NCBI RefSeq assembly: GCF_016804325.1
Contig: NZ_CP043627.1
Span: 4,043,001-4,107,000, forward strand
Reading direction: 5' to 3'
Length of the DNA stretch: 64,000 nucleotides
Source of the DNA: Methylobacterium aquaticum
GTDB lineage: Bacteria > Pseudomonadota > Alphaproteobacteria > Rhizobiales > Beijerinckiaceae
Part shown: positions 46,396-57,910 of the stretch, piece after piece
Position numbering within the stretch: position 1 is the first letter of the stretch
Layout of the letters: the number at the start of each line of letters is the position of its first letter
The notes under the pieces: generated by a model
What the model was told of the DNA's origin: nothing
The model's input: only the letters and a program-made list of their open reading frames with translations
Databases searched by the model: none
Made by a program: the position numbers and the translations under genes

Positions 46396-49128
46396 TCACA
46401 CCGTCCAGGGCGCCGGCCGGTTCGGGCCGATCCCGTAGCGGACCACCGCCTCCGCGACCTTTGCCCGGTCGAGCTTGCCGTCGTCGGCCAAAGCCGCCAA
46501 AGCCGCCACCGCGACGTGGTGCCGGTCGACCTCGAAGAAGGCGCGCAGCGCGCTGCGGGTATCGCTGCGGCCGAAGCCGTCGGTGCCGAGCGTGACGTAG
46601 CGGGCCCGGATCGCGGTCGCGATCAATTGCGGGTAGGCCCGGACGTAGTCGGTGGCGGCGACCACCGGCGCGGAGCCGGACAGCGATTCTTCCACCAGGC
46701 TGCGCTTTGCCGGCAAACCAGGATTCAGGCGGTTGGCGCGCTCGACCTCGCGGGCGTCGCGAGCGAGTTCGCTGAAGCTCGTGACGCTGTGGACCTCGCT
46801 GGCGATGCCCCAATCCTCGGCGAGCAGCTTCGCCGCGGCGATGACTTCCGGCAGGATCGCCCCGGAACCAAGGAGACGGATAGCCGGCTCACCGTCTCCA
46901 TAGTCGGCAAACCGATACATCCCTCGGATGATTCCTTCCCGCACGCCGTCCGGCATCAAGGGCTGGGCGTAGTTCTCGTTCATCGCCGTGACGTAGTAGA
47001 ACGCGTCGACGTCGCGCTCCATCATGTCGCGGGCGCCGTGATCGAGGATCACCGCCATCTCGTAGGCGAAGGCCGGGTCGTAGGCGCGGCAATTCGGGAT
47101 CGTCGCGGCGACGAGGTGGCTCGACCCGTCCTGGTGCTGCAGGCCCTCGCCGCCGAGCGTGGTCCGGCCGGCGGTGGCGCCGATCAGGAAGCCGCGGGCG
47201 CGCTGGTCGGCCGCCGCCCAGATCAGGTCGCCGACGCGCTGGAAGCCGAACATCGAGTAGTAGATGTAGAACGGCAGCATCGCGAGGCCGTGGACGCTGT
47301 AGGAGGTCGCGGCCGCGGCCCAGGACGAGATCGCGCCCGCTTCCGTGATGCCCTCCTCGAGCAGCTGCCCGTCGCGGGACTCCTTGTAGTAGAGCATCGA
47401 GCCGGCATCCTCCGGCTCGTAGAGCTGGCCGAGCGGCGAGTAGATGCCGACCTGCCGGAACAGGTTCGCCATGCCGAAGGTGCGCGCCTCGTCGGCGACG
47501 ATCGGCACGACGCGGGGCCCGAGTTCCTTGTGCTTGATCAGGCTGCTGAACAGCCGCACCGCCGCGGTGGTGGTGGACATCTCCTTGCCGTCGGCTTCGA
47601 GCGCGAAGCCGGCGTAAGTGCCGAGGTCCGGCACCGCGACGTGGGCTGCCGTGCGGCGGCGCTTGGGCAGGAAGCCGCCGAGCGTCTCGCGCCGCTCGCG
47701 CAGGTAGCGCAATTCGCGGCTGTTCTCGTCGGGCTTGTAGAATTCCAGGCGCTCGACCTGCGCGTCGGTGAGCGGCAGGGCGAAGCGATCGCGAAAGGCC
47801 TTTAGCGCATCGGTGTCGAGCTTCTTGGCCTGGTGGGCGGTCATGCGCGATTCGCCCGCCCCCCCCATGCCGTACCCCTTCTTGGTCTTGGCCAGGATCA
47901 CCGTCGGGCGGCCCTTGGTGGCCTTGGCGGCGGCAAACGCCGCGTAGAGCTTGCGGAAATCGTGGCCGCCGCGCTTCAGCTTGTCGACGTCCCCGTCCGA
48001 CATGTGGGAGACCAGCGCCTTCACCTCCTCGTCCTCACCGAAGAAGTGGGCGAGGTTGTAGGCGCCGTCCTTGGCGCCCAGCGTCTGGTACTTGCCGTCC
48101 ACCGTGGCGGCGAAGCGGCGCAGCAGGGCGTGGTTGGTGTCGCGGGCGAAGATCGCGTCCCATTCCGAGCCCCACAGCACCTTGACGACGTTCCAGCCGG
48201 CGCCGCGGAAGACGCTTTCCAGCTCCTGGATGATCTGGCCGTTGCCGCGCACCGGCCCGTCGAGCCGTTGCAGGTTGCAGTTGATGACGAAGGTAACGTT
48301 GTCGAGCTTTTCGCGCGCCGCCAGCGTCAGGGCGCCGATCGATTCCGGCTCGTCCATCTCGCCGTCGCCGAACACACCCCAGACGTGCTGGCCGCTCGTC
48401 TCGGCCAGCCCGCGGTCGCTGAGGTAGCGCATGAAGCGCGCCTGGTAGATCGCGTTCATCGGCCCGATGCCCATCGAGCCGGTCGGCACTTGCCAGAAGT
48501 CCGGCATCAGCCAGGGATGGGGATAGGAGCACAGGCCCTCGCCGGCGATCTCCTGGCGGTAATGCTTGAGGTTGGTCTCGGAGAGCCGCCCTTCCAGGAA
48601 GGCGCGGGCATAGACGCCGGGCGCCGAATGCGGCTGGAAGAACACGAGGTCGGCGCCGGCTCCGCTCGCGTCGCCGGCCTGGAAGAAGTGGTTGAAGCCG
48701 AGCTCGAAGATCTCGGCCGCCGAGGCATAGGACGCGACGTGGCCGCCGAGTTCGCCATAGGCCATGTTGGCCCGCACCACCATGGCGAGCGCGTTCCAGC
48801 GCATGATCGAGGTGATGCGCTCCTCGACCGCGAGGTCGCCCGGATAGGGCGGCTGCTTCTCCAGCGGGATGGTATTGCGGTAGGGCGAGTAGGGCGGCGC
48901 CTCCTCGACGACGCCGATCTCCCGCGCCTTCTGCTCCAGCCGGTCGAGCAGGAAGCGGGCCCGCGCCGCGCCGCCGTGACGGAGCACCGATTCGAGCGAG
49001 GCGAGCCAGTCCGCGGTCTCGGCCGGATCCGGGTCGGCCACGCCGCGCGGGCCCAGGATGGCTTGGTTGCCGGTACGGTCGTTCTCGTTGACCGGCACGG
49101 TCGGGATCGGCTTGGCGCTCGCGCTCAT
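46396..49128 (-). CDS. aceE: Pyruvate dehydrogenase E1, homodimeric type (AceE)
   Basis: Decarboxylates pyruvate with thiamine diphosphate and acetylates the E2 lipoyl groups. The 910-residue protein is the single-chain type. RNTIPLEKQPPYPGD is near the N-terminus. The ThDP motif runs from VWGVFGDGEMDEPESIGAL to FVINCNLQRLDGPVRGNG, and the transketolase-like second half has TIPNCRAYDPAFAYEMAVI and YVTAMNENYAQPLMPDGV. The length equals that of enterobacterial AceE (about 890). Most alphaproteobacteria use heterotetrameric PdhAB instead. No E2 or E3 gene is in the window, so it is an orphan here. ATG at 49128 with GGGAG upstream; hairpin terminator after the stop. Confidence 0.97.
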   Translation of the reverse strand: MSASAKPIPTVPVNENDRTGNQAILGPRGVADPDPAETADWLASLESVLRHGGAARARFLLDRLEQKAREIGVVEEAPPYSPYRNTIPLEKQPPYPGDLAVEERITSIMRWNALAMVVRANMAYGELGGHVASYASAAEIFELGFNHFFQAGDASGAGADLVFFQPHSAPGVYARAFLEGRLSETNLKHYRQEIAGEGLCSYPHPWLMPDFWQVPTGSMGIGPMNAIYQARFMRYLSDRGLAETSGQHVWGVFGDGEMDEPESIGALTLAAREKLDNVTFVINCNLQRLDGPVRGNGQIIQELESVFRGAGWNVVKVLWGSEWDAIFARDTNHALLRRFAATVDGKYQTLGAKDGAYNLAHFFGEDEEVKALVSHMSDGDVDKLKRGGHDFRKLYAAFAAAKATKGRPTVILAKTKKGYGMGGAGESRMTAHQAKKLDTDALKAFRDRFALPLTDAQVERLEFYKPDENSRELRYLRERRETLGGFLPKRRRTAAHVAVPDLGTYAGFALEADGKEMSTTTAAVRLFSSLIKHKELGPRVVPIVADEARTFGMANLFRQVGIYSPLGQLYEPEDAGSMLYYKESRDGQLLEEGITEAGAISSWAAAATSYSVHGLAMLPFYIYYSMFGFQRVGDLIWAAADQRARGFLIGATAGRTTLGGEGLQHQDGSSHLVAATIPNCRAYDPAFAYEMAVILDHGARDMMERDVDAFYYVTAMNENYAQPLMPDGVREGIIRGMYRFADYGDGEPAIRLLGSGAILPEVIAAAKLLAEDWGIASEVHSVTSFSELARDAREVERANRLNPGLPAKRSLVEESLSGSAPVVAATDYVRAYPQLIATAIRARYVTLGTDGFGRSDTRSALRAFFEVDRHHVAVAALAALADDGKLDRAKVAEAVVRYGIGPNRPAPWTV

Positions 49129-49481
49129 GGCGTCGTATCTCCCATCGATGGCGCCAGGATAGTTCCCCGGTCGCGGTAGAGGCTGCTTCGTTTGCCGACC
49201 ATTCGGTCTTCAGCGCAAAACATTTTCGCGAGATCGGCCATGCGCGGTCGTTCTTGCCGCACGAGACCGGGGAGGCCGCCCGGTCCGTCCGGCATGGGAT
49301 CGTTGCCGGCCGGCGTGCGACGGGTAGCGTCAATGGCACTTTTGTCCTAAGCTCACAGCAGAAATCGGGCTGTGCCGGGCCGGCCTCACCCATGCTCTCC
49401 CCTCGTCGAAGCCGCTTCGGCGTGGGAGGCAAGGTCCGTCGGCCCGCTCAGCGTCCGGATGCGCCGGGAGCCTCCACGCCG
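49129..49481. other. Divergent region between aceE and gcvT
   Basis: About 350 bp that should hold both promoters. I looked for the glycine riboswitch that often precedes gcvT and did not find its conserved blocks. A short hairpin-forming stretch (GTCGAAGCCGCTTCGGCG) lies near 49397-49414. An in-frame extension of gcvT runs through part of this region but is not conserved in character. Confidence 0.5.
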
Positions 49482-50627
49482 ATGACCGCCGACACGGCCT
49501 CCAGCCTGCTCCAGACCCCCCTGCACGCGCTGCACCAGGAGGCCGGCGCCCGGATGGTGCCGTTCGCCGGCTACAGGATGCCGCTGCAATACCCGCTCGG
49601 GCTCTTGAAGGAGCACCTGCACACCCGCAAGGCGGCCGGGCTGTTCGACGTTTCGCATATGGGGCAGATCGCCGTGCGGGCCCGCTCCGGCGACATCGCG
49701 GATGCAGGTCGCGCCCTCGAGACGGTGCTGCCGATCGACGTTCTCGGGCTCAAGCCCGGGCGCCAGCGCTACGGCTTCTTCACCACGCAGGGCGGCGGCA
49801 TCCTCGACGACCTGATGCTCGCCAATTTGGGCGACCATTACCTGCTGGTCGTCAACGCCGCCAACAAGGCCGCGGGCCTCGCTCATCTCCTCGACGCGAT
49901 CGGCACCGAGTGCATGGTCGAGCCGATCGACCGGGCGCTGATCGCGCTCCAGGGTCCGGGGGCGGAAGCGGCGCTCGCCCAACACCTGGCGGTCGCGGCC
50001 GAGATGCGGTTCATGGATGCGCGGCCGATCACCTTCGCGGGTGAGGACGGCGTCGTCGTGCGTTCCGGCTATACCGGCGAGGACGGGTACGAGATCGCGC
50101 TGCCGGCCGAGGCCGCGGTCGCCCTCGCCCGGGCGCTGCTCGCCGATCCCGAGGTGAAGCCGATCGGCCTCGGCGCCCGCGATTCGCTGCGCCTCGAAGC
50201 GGGCCTATGCCTGCACGGGTCGGACATCGACCACGAGACCTCGCCGGTCGAGGCCGGCCTGTCCTGGGCGATCCCGAAGGTGCGCCGCCGCGGCGGCGAC
50301 CGGGCCGGCGGCTTTCCCGGCGCCGAGCGCATCCTGGCCGAACTCGCCGACGGGCCGGCGCGGCTGCGGGTGGGATTGCGGCCGGAGGGGCGCACCCCGG
50401 TGCGGGCCGGTGCGGCGCTCTTCGACTCCGCCGACGCGACCGAACCGGTCGGCCGGGTGACCTCCGGCGGCTTCGGGCCGAGCCTGGACGGGCCGATCGC
50501 CATGGGGGTGCTGCCGAGCGCGCTCGCGGTGCCGGGCACACCGGTCTTCGCAGAGGTGCGCGGCCAGCGCCTGCCCTGCGCGGTGGTCCCGCTGCCGTTC
50601 CGCCCCGCCGGCTTCAAGCGTTCCTGA
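49482..50627 (+). CDS. gcvT: Glycine cleavage system T protein (aminomethyltransferase)
   Basis: Transfers the methylene group from H-protein-bound aminomethyl to tetrahydrofolate, releasing ammonia. The 381-residue protein starts in the conserved part at ASSLLQTPLHALHQEAGARMVPFAGYRMPLQYP. Folate-fold motifs include KAAGLFDVSHMGQI, LALQGPGAE-type sequence (LIALQGPGAEAALA), VVRSGYTGEDGYEIALP and LEAGLCLHGSDI. The C-terminal domain (GRVTSGGFGPSL) is complete. Normal length. gcvH follows after 15 bp, and gcvP 250 bp later across a repeat. ATG at 49482 chosen because conserved sequence begins there. Confidence 0.96.
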   Translation: MTADTASSLLQTPLHALHQEAGARMVPFAGYRMPLQYPLGLLKEHLHTRKAAGLFDVSHMGQIAVRARSGDIADAGRALETVLPIDVLGLKPGRQRYGFFTTQGGGILDDLMLANLGDHYLLVVNAANKAAGLAHLLDAIGTECMVEPIDRALIALQGPGAEAALAQHLAVAAEMRFMDARPITFAGEDGVVVRSGYTGEDGYEIALPAEAAVALARALLADPEVKPIGLGARDSLRLEAGLCLHGSDIDHETSPVEAGLSWAIPKVRRRGGDRAGGFPGAERILAELADGPARLRVGLRPEGRTPVRAGAALFDSADATEPVGRVTSGGFGPSLDGPIAMGVLPSALAVPGTPVFAEVRGQRLPCAVVPLPFRPAGFKRS

Positions 50628-50642
50628 ACGAGGGGAATTTTC

Positions 50643-51005
50643 ATGGTGAAATATACCGACGAGCACGAATGGCTGCGCCTGGAGGGCGACGTGGCGACGG
50701 TGGGGATCACCGACCACGCCGCCGAGCAGCTTGGTGACCTCGTCTTCGTCGAGCTGCCGAAGGTCGGCGCCACGCTGACCAAGGGCGCCGCCGCCGCGGT
50801 GGTGGAATCGGTCAAGGCGGCCTCCGACGTCTACGCGCCGGTCGACGGCGAGGTAACCGAGGTCAACGAGGCCGCGGTGGCCAGCCCGGAGAGCGTCGGC
50901 ACCGATCCGCAGGGCGCCGGCTGGCTCTATCGCGTGCGCCTCAGCGATCCGGCACAGCTCGACGGGCTGATGGACGAGGCGGCGTATCGCGCCTTCGTCG
51001 GATGA
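50643..51005 (+). CDS. gcvH: Glycine cleavage system H protein
   Basis: Lipoyl-carrying shuttle protein of the glycine cleavage complex, 120 residues. [36 protein letters not shown] is the conserved N-terminal part, and the lipoylated lysine is Lys58 in [28 protein letters not shown] leads into the C-terminal helix. Normal length. It is 15 bp after gcvT, so co-transcribed. Confidence 0.98.
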   Translation: MVKYTDEHEWLRLEGDVATVGITDHAAEQLGDLVFVELPKVGATLTKGAAAAVVESVKAASDVYAPVDGEVTEVNEAAVASPESVGTDPQGAGWLYRVRLSDPAQLDGLMDEAAYRAFVG

Positions 51006-51041
51006 CATGATTCCCGCCTAATCTGTTTCGATACCAGTATA

Positions 51042-51203
51042 GCGCGGGATCCCCTCTCCCGTTTGGGAGAGGGGTAGGGGTGAGGGTGGAGACGGTGCAG
51101 CAAGAAAACTGAACCGTTCCGCCGCCAGCACGACGCTTCGAGTTTAATACTGAAGCGTGTCACCCTCACCCCCTACCCCTCTCCCACACGGGAGAGGGGA
51201 GAC
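51042..51203. repeat. Palindromic repeat family B, copy 3
   Basis: Arms beginning GGGATCCCCTCTCCCGTTTG at the left and ending GGGAGAGGGGAGACG at the right, with inner GGTAGGGGTGAGGGTG and CACCCTCACCCCCTACCCC in inverted orientation. It lies inside the gcv operon, between gcvH and gcvP, where it could form a strong hairpin in the message. Confidence 0.8.
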
Positions 51204-51256
51204 GTGCTCCATCTTTCAAGCCGCCCCACGCGGCTCAAGACCGAGGCACACCTCCC

Positions 51257-54106
<2,850 letters not shown>

Positions 54107-54152
54107 GACGCCCGCGGCGCCCGACCTCGACGGAGGCCGGGCGTCGATCGGA

Positions 54153-54434
54153 TCAGGCCGCGTCCGAGACGCGAAGCTCGACGTGAAGCCCGGCTGCGGC
54201 CAGCAGGGCGACGAGATCGTCGAGTGGAAACAGGTCGATCTTGCCGCGCGTGAGATCCGCGACACGAGGTTCCGTGGTGCCGAGTTGGCGCGCCGCCTCA
54301 GCACCCGTCCACTCCTTCGCCCGGATGTGCCGCTCCAGCGCCATCATCAGGGTGGAGCGTAGCTTCATGGTCTGTGCGTCGGCGGGCGTATCCTCGATGG
54401 CATCCCACACGCTCGCAAAACCGTCGTCGCTCAT
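54153..54434 (-). CDS. HigA-type XRE-family antitoxin
   Basis: A 93-residue protein with a helix-turn-helix of the HTH_37/XRE type: MMALERHIRAKEWTGAEAARQLGTTEPRVADLTRGKIDLFPLDDLVALLAAAGLHVEL. It is the partner of the toxin gene immediately upstream; its ATG overlaps the toxin stop by four bases (54431-54434). Expected to neutralise the toxin and repress the operon. The toxin-first order is typical of HigBA and related Gp49/RelE-like modules. Confidence 0.88.
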   Translation of the reverse strand: MSDDGFASVWDAIEDTPADAQTMKLRSTLMMALERHIRAKEWTGAEAARQLGTTEPRVADLTRGKIDLFPLDDLVALLAAAGLHVELRVSDAA

Positions 54435-54760
54435 CGGCTTATCTCCTTGGCGAGATCGGCATAGCGCTTCTTTGCCAAATCCAGATCCGCACTGCTCGTT
54501 TTCTGCGTCTTCTTCTGGAAGCAGTGTAGCACGTGAACCGCGTTGGCGAACTTGGCGACGTAGATCACCCGAAACGCGCCTGCCTCGTCCCGTATCCTGA
54601 TTTCCTGCACGCCGATACCGATCGAGGGCATCGGCTTCCAGTCGCTCGGCATCAGCCCACTCTGGACCTTGTCGAGTTGGTAGCCTGCTTCACGGCGTGC
54701 TGCATGTGGAAAGGTGCGCAGATCGCTGAGGGCGCTGCCGTGAAACTTGAGCACCTTCAT
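54431..54760 (-). CDS. RelE/HigB-like toxin (phage-derived Gp49-like family)
   Basis: A 109-residue basic protein: LKFHGSALSDLRTFPHAARREAGYQLDKVQSGLMPSDWKPMPSIGIGVQEIRIRDEAGAFRVIYVAKFANAVHVLHCFQKKTQKT. The pattern GVQEIRI, FRVIYVAKFxxAVHVLHCFQKKTQKT is the core of the phage-derived Gp49-like/HigB family, predicted ribosome-dependent mRNA endonucleases. It is coupled to the antitoxin by a four-base overlap. Base composition of this pair is less G+C-rich than the neighbouring gcv and dnaQ genes, consistent with acquisition. Confidence 0.88.
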   Translation of the reverse strand: MKVLKFHGSALSDLRTFPHAARREAGYQLDKVQSGLMPSDWKPMPSIGIGVQEIRIRDEAGAFRVIYVAKFANAVHVLHCFQKKTQKTSSADLDLAKKRYADLAKEISR

Positions 54761-54816
54761 GCGAGGGACCTACGAGAACTTTGACACCTACCGCCTGCCC
54801 GGTTCACGCAGTCACC

Positions 54817-55530
54817 TCACCCCGCCTCCCCCAGATAATCCCGCCAGATCGCCTTCTCCCCCAATCCGGCCGCGAAGGCCGTGTGCGCGGCCAGCTCGGC
54901 CTCGGTGAGGCGACTGCGCATCGGGCGGGGGCCGTGCTCGATGGGCGCCGCCCGCAACGACGGACCGGCCGGGCCGGCATTGCCCTCGACCGTCAGCCCG
55001 AGGGTCGTCTGCTTGCCGCCGAGCAGCTCGATATAGACCTCGGCCAGGATCTGCGCGTCGAGGAGCGCGCCGTGCTTGGTGCGGCGGGAATTGTCGATGC
55101 CGTAGCGCGAGCACAGCGCGTCGAGGTTGTTGGCCGCGCCCGGATGCTTGCGGCGGGCGAGCGCCAGGGTGTCGACGACGGAGGCGAGCTCGATCGCCGG
55201 CGGCGCCGTGTCGCCGAGCCGCGCATATTCGGCGTTGAGGAAGCCGACGTCGAAGGCGGCGTTGTGGATCACCAGCGTCGCGTCGGCGCAGAAATCCAGG
55301 AAGTCGGGCAGGATCTGCGCGAAGAGCGGCTTGTCGGAGAGGAAGGCATCCGAGAGTCCGTGGACCCGGAACGCGCCCTCCGACACCGCCCGCTGCGGGT
55401 TGATGTAGCGGTGGAACTCGCGCCCCGACGGGATGTGGTTGAGAAGCTCGATGCAGCCGATCTCGATCAGCCGGTCGGTCTTGGCCTCGGTGCCGGTGGT
55501 CTCGGTGTCGAGGACGATCTCGCGCAGCAT
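54817..55530 (-). CDS. dnaQ: DNA polymerase III epsilon subunit (3'-5' proofreading exonuclease)
   Basis: Proofreading subunit of the replicative polymerase, 237 residues. The DEDDh exonuclease motifs are VLDTETTGTEAKTDRLIEIGCIEL (ExoI), TLVIHNAAFDVGFLNAEY (ExoII) and TKHGALLDAQILAEVYIELLGGKQ (ExoIII with the catalytic His). Length is normal. ATG at 55530 begins MLREIVLDTETTG. It is the last gene of the ppsR-maf-aroE-coaE-dnaQ block transcribed away from the origin. Confidence 0.97.
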   Translation of the reverse strand: MLREIVLDTETTGTEAKTDRLIEIGCIELLNHIPSGREFHRYINPQRAVSEGAFRVHGLSDAFLSDKPLFAQILPDFLDFCADATLVIHNAAFDVGFLNAEYARLGDTAPPAIELASVVDTLALARRKHPGAANNLDALCSRYGIDNSRRTKHGALLDAQILAEVYIELLGGKQTTLGLTVEGNAGPAGPSLRAAPIEHGPRPMRSRLTEAELAAHTAFAAGLGEKAIWRDYLGEAG

Positions 55531-55577
55531 CGTGCGGCCCCTGTGACAATGGTTTGACCTGATGTAGCGAGGAAGCG

Positions 55578-56177
55578 TTAACCGGCCCGCCCCGCCGCCG
55601 CGATCACCGCCTCGACCTGCGCTTCGGCATGGGGAAAGCCCCGGTCGGTCTCGATCAGGAAGTCGGCCCGGCGACGCTTCTCGGCATCCGCCATCTGCTT
55701 GGCGAGGATCTGCGCGAAGGCCTCCTCGGTCATGCCGGGGCGGGCCAGCACCCGGGCCCGCTGCACCTCGGCCGGGGCGGTGACCACCGCGACGGCGTCG
55801 CATCCGGCATCACCCCCGGTCTCGAACAGCAGCGGCACGTCGAGCACCACGAGGGGCGCGGCATCGTGGGCGGCGAGGAAATCGTCCCGCGCCTGACGCA
55901 CCAGGGGATGGACCAGGGATTCGAGGAGGCGCAGGCGCTCCGGCTCGCCGAGCACGACGTTGCGCAACGCCGCGCGATCGACCGCGCCGTCGGGGGCGAG
56001 CGTGCCGGGAAAGGCCGCGCCGATGGCGGTCGCCGCGGCGCCGCCCGGCCCGTAGAGCGCGTGGACGCAGGCATCGGCGTCGTGGACCGGCACGCCGCGC
56101 GCCCGGAACATCGCCGCCGTGGCGCTCTTGCCCATGCCGATCGAGCCGGTGAGGCCGAGGACGAACGGCCGGCTCAT
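55578..56177 (-). CDS. coaE: Dephospho-CoA kinase
   Basis: Final step of coenzyme A synthesis, phosphorylating dephospho-CoA. The 199-residue protein has the P-loop VLGLTGSIGMGKSATA, HDADACVHALY, LVHPLVRQARDDF, PLLFETGGDAGCDAV, and the lid region ARVLARPGMTEEAFAQILAKQMADAEKRRRADFLIET. Normal length. The ATG at 56177 overlaps the aroE stop (ATGA), so the two are coupled. Confidence 0.97.
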   Translation of the reverse strand: MSRPFVLGLTGSIGMGKSATAAMFRARGVPVHDADACVHALYGPGGAAATAIGAAFPGTLAPDGAVDRAALRNVVLGEPERLRLLESLVHPLVRQARDDFLAAHDAAPLVVLDVPLLFETGGDAGCDAVAVVTAPAEVQRARVLARPGMTEEAFAQILAKQMADAEKRRRADFLIETDRGFPHAEAQVEAVIAAAGRAG

Positions 56178-57037
56178 CGATGGCTTCCGAGATCGGCGAC
56201 GATGCGGGCGCGCAAGGCCGGCGTCACCGCGGGCGTGCGGCCGAACCACCGCGAAAAGCCCGGTACCGCCTGGTGCAGCAGCATGCCGAGCCCGTCCACC
56301 GCCGGCAGGGCCCGGGCCCGGGCGGCGGCGAGGAGCGGGGTTTCGAGCGGCACGTAGACGATGTCGGCCACCGCAGCCTGATCGGGGAGCGGCGCGAGGT
56401 CGAGGGCGAGCGCGTCCTGGCCGGCCATGCCGAGCGCCGTGGTGTTGATGAGGAGCCCGGTCTCCGGGAGATGCGCCGGCACCGCGTCCCAGGCAATGGC
56501 GGTGATCCGGGCCGGATCGAGGGCGGTCAGGCCCTCGGCCCGCTCGGCGCTGCGGTTGGCGACGATCAGCCGGTGGAGGCCGCGTTCGAGAAGCCCGACC
56601 AGGATGGCGCGGGCCGCCCCGCCGGCGCCGAGCACCAGGGCGGCGCGGCCCTCCGCGACGCCCGTCGCCTCCGGCCAGCCGGCGCCCAGGCTGGCATCGA
56701 GATGGGCGAGGAAGCCGGGCGCATCGGTGTTGTCGCCGTGGAGACGCCCGTCCTCGAACCACAGGGTGTTGACGGCGCCGATCCGCTCGGCCCGCGGCGT
56801 CAGCACCTCGGCGAGGCGGAACGCCGCCTCCTTGTGCGGGATCGTGACGTTGCCGCCCACCCAGCCTTCGGCCCGGAGGCTGCGGACGAAATCCGGAAAG
56901 ATGTCCGGATGCACGTCGACGCGCTCGTAGGTGCCGGGCAGGCCGTGCTCGGCGAGCCAGTGGCCGTGGATCAGCGGCGAGCGGGAATGGGCGATCGGGT
57001 GGCCCACCACGAAGGCTCGGGGGTGCGGGGTCGTCAT
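56174..57037 (-). CDS. aroE: Shikimate dehydrogenase
   Basis: NADPH-dependent reduction of 3-dehydroshikimate in aromatic amino-acid synthesis. The 287-residue protein has VVGHPIAHSRSPLIHGHWL (substrate site), NVTIPHKEAAFRLAE with the catalytic Lys, GAVNTLWFEDGRLHGDNTDAPGFL with the catalytic Asp, and the NADP loop LVLGAGGAARAI. Length is normal. It is followed directly by coaE with an overlapping start. A family A repeat lies upstream, between it and maf. Confidence 0.97.
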   Translation of the reverse strand: MTTPHPRAFVVGHPIAHSRSPLIHGHWLAEHGLPGTYERVDVHPDIFPDFVRSLRAEGWVGGNVTIPHKEAAFRLAEVLTPRAERIGAVNTLWFEDGRLHGDNTDAPGFLAHLDASLGAGWPEATGVAEGRAALVLGAGGAARAILVGLLERGLHRLIVANRSAERAEGLTALDPARITAIAWDAVPAHLPETGLLINTTALGMAGQDALALDLAPLPDQAAVADIVYVPLETPLLAAARARALPAVDGLGMLLHQAVPGFSRWFGRTPAVTPALRARIVADLGSHR

Positions 57038-57107
57038 CGGGAAGGTCGTCTCAGAGCGTGGTCGGCGGCACGGGCAAAAGAGATCTGCGAGTTTTCCGCG
57101 TCACAGG

Positions 57108-57243
57108 GTCATCCCGGGGCCGCGCAGCGGAGCCCGGGATCCAGAACCGCAGGTGATCCAGAACGAGTCGGCGAGCGCCCCGCCTTGTTCTGCCCGCTCG
57201 GCGGTTCTGGATTCCGGGCTCCGCTACGCGGCCCCGGAATGAC
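57108..57243. repeat. Palindromic repeat family A, copy 2
   Basis: A 136-bp unit starting GTCATCCCGGGGCCGCGCAG and ending GCGGCCCCGGAATGAC, with inner CCAGAACCGC and GCGGTTCTGG in inverted orientation. It fills most of the maf/aroE gap. Confidence 0.85.
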
Positions 57244-57284
57244 GAGGAGGGTGTGAAGGCGGCCGGAGACCATCGAACGCGCCC

Positions 57285-57902
57285 TCAGAAAGCCAGCAAC
57301 CCCCGCCCGCGCAACCGCGCGAGCAGGGGGAGGAGCGGCAGGCCCAGGATGGTCGAGTGGTCGCCCTCGATGCGGTCGAACAGGTGAATGCCGGCGCCCT
57401 CGAGCTGGTAGGCGCCGACGCTGCCGGTCACGGCAGGCCCGGCAGCGTCGAGATAGGCGGCGATTCCCGCCGCATCGAGCGGCCGCATCGTCAGCCGCGC
57501 GGTGACGACGAAGAGCTCGGCCACCGCGCCGTCGATGGCGAGAGCCACGGCCGAATGGAGCGCGTGGCTGCGCCCCTGCAAACGGGCGAGATGCGCCGCG
57601 GCGCCGGCCCGGTCGGCGGGCTTGTGGAAGACCGTGCCGTCGAGGTCGAGCACCTGGTCGGCGCCGATCACCACCCGGTCGGGGGCCTGCACGGCGACCG
57701 CGGCGGCCTTGGCGGCGGCCAGCCGCTCGGCGAGCTGCGCGGGCGACAGGCCGGCCGCTTCCGCTTCGACGGCGCGCTCGTCGACGCCCGGGGCCCGGGT
57801 CTCGACGGGAAGAGCGGCCGATTCGAGCAGGCCGCGCCGCGTCGGGCTGGTCGAGGCGAGGAGGAGCGGCGCGGGGCCGCGCCAGAGGGACGGATGCGAC
57901 AT
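57285..57902 (-). CDS. maf: Maf-family nucleotide pyrophosphatase
   Basis: House-cleaning pyrophosphatase of the Maf/YhdE family acting on non-canonical or free nucleoside triphosphates. The 205-residue protein has LLLASTSPTRRGLLESA, the VIGADQVLDLDGTVFHKP region with the conserved Asp, LQGRSHALHSAVALA, and GSVGAYQLEGAGIHLFDRIEGDHSTILGLPLLPLL. Length is normal. ATG at 57902, nine bases after the ppsR stop, so co-transcribed. Confidence 0.96.
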   Translation of the reverse strand: MSHPSLWRGPAPLLLASTSPTRRGLLESAALPVETRAPGVDERAVEAEAAGLSPAQLAERLAAAKAAAVAVQAPDRVVIGADQVLDLDGTVFHKPADRAGAAAHLARLQGRSHALHSAVALAIDGAVAELFVVTARLTMRPLDAAGIAAYLDAAGPAVTGSVGAYQLEGAGIHLFDRIEGDHSTILGLPLLPLLARLRGRGLLAF

Positions 57903-57910
57903 CGTCGGTC

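Noticed and set aside
49129..49481. Glycine riboswitch ahead of gcvT
   Set aside because: The conserved riboswitch core blocks were not found on either strand.
54521..54536. Further parS-like match in the toxin gene
   Set aside because: Only about 12 of 16 positions match and it lies inside a coding sequence.
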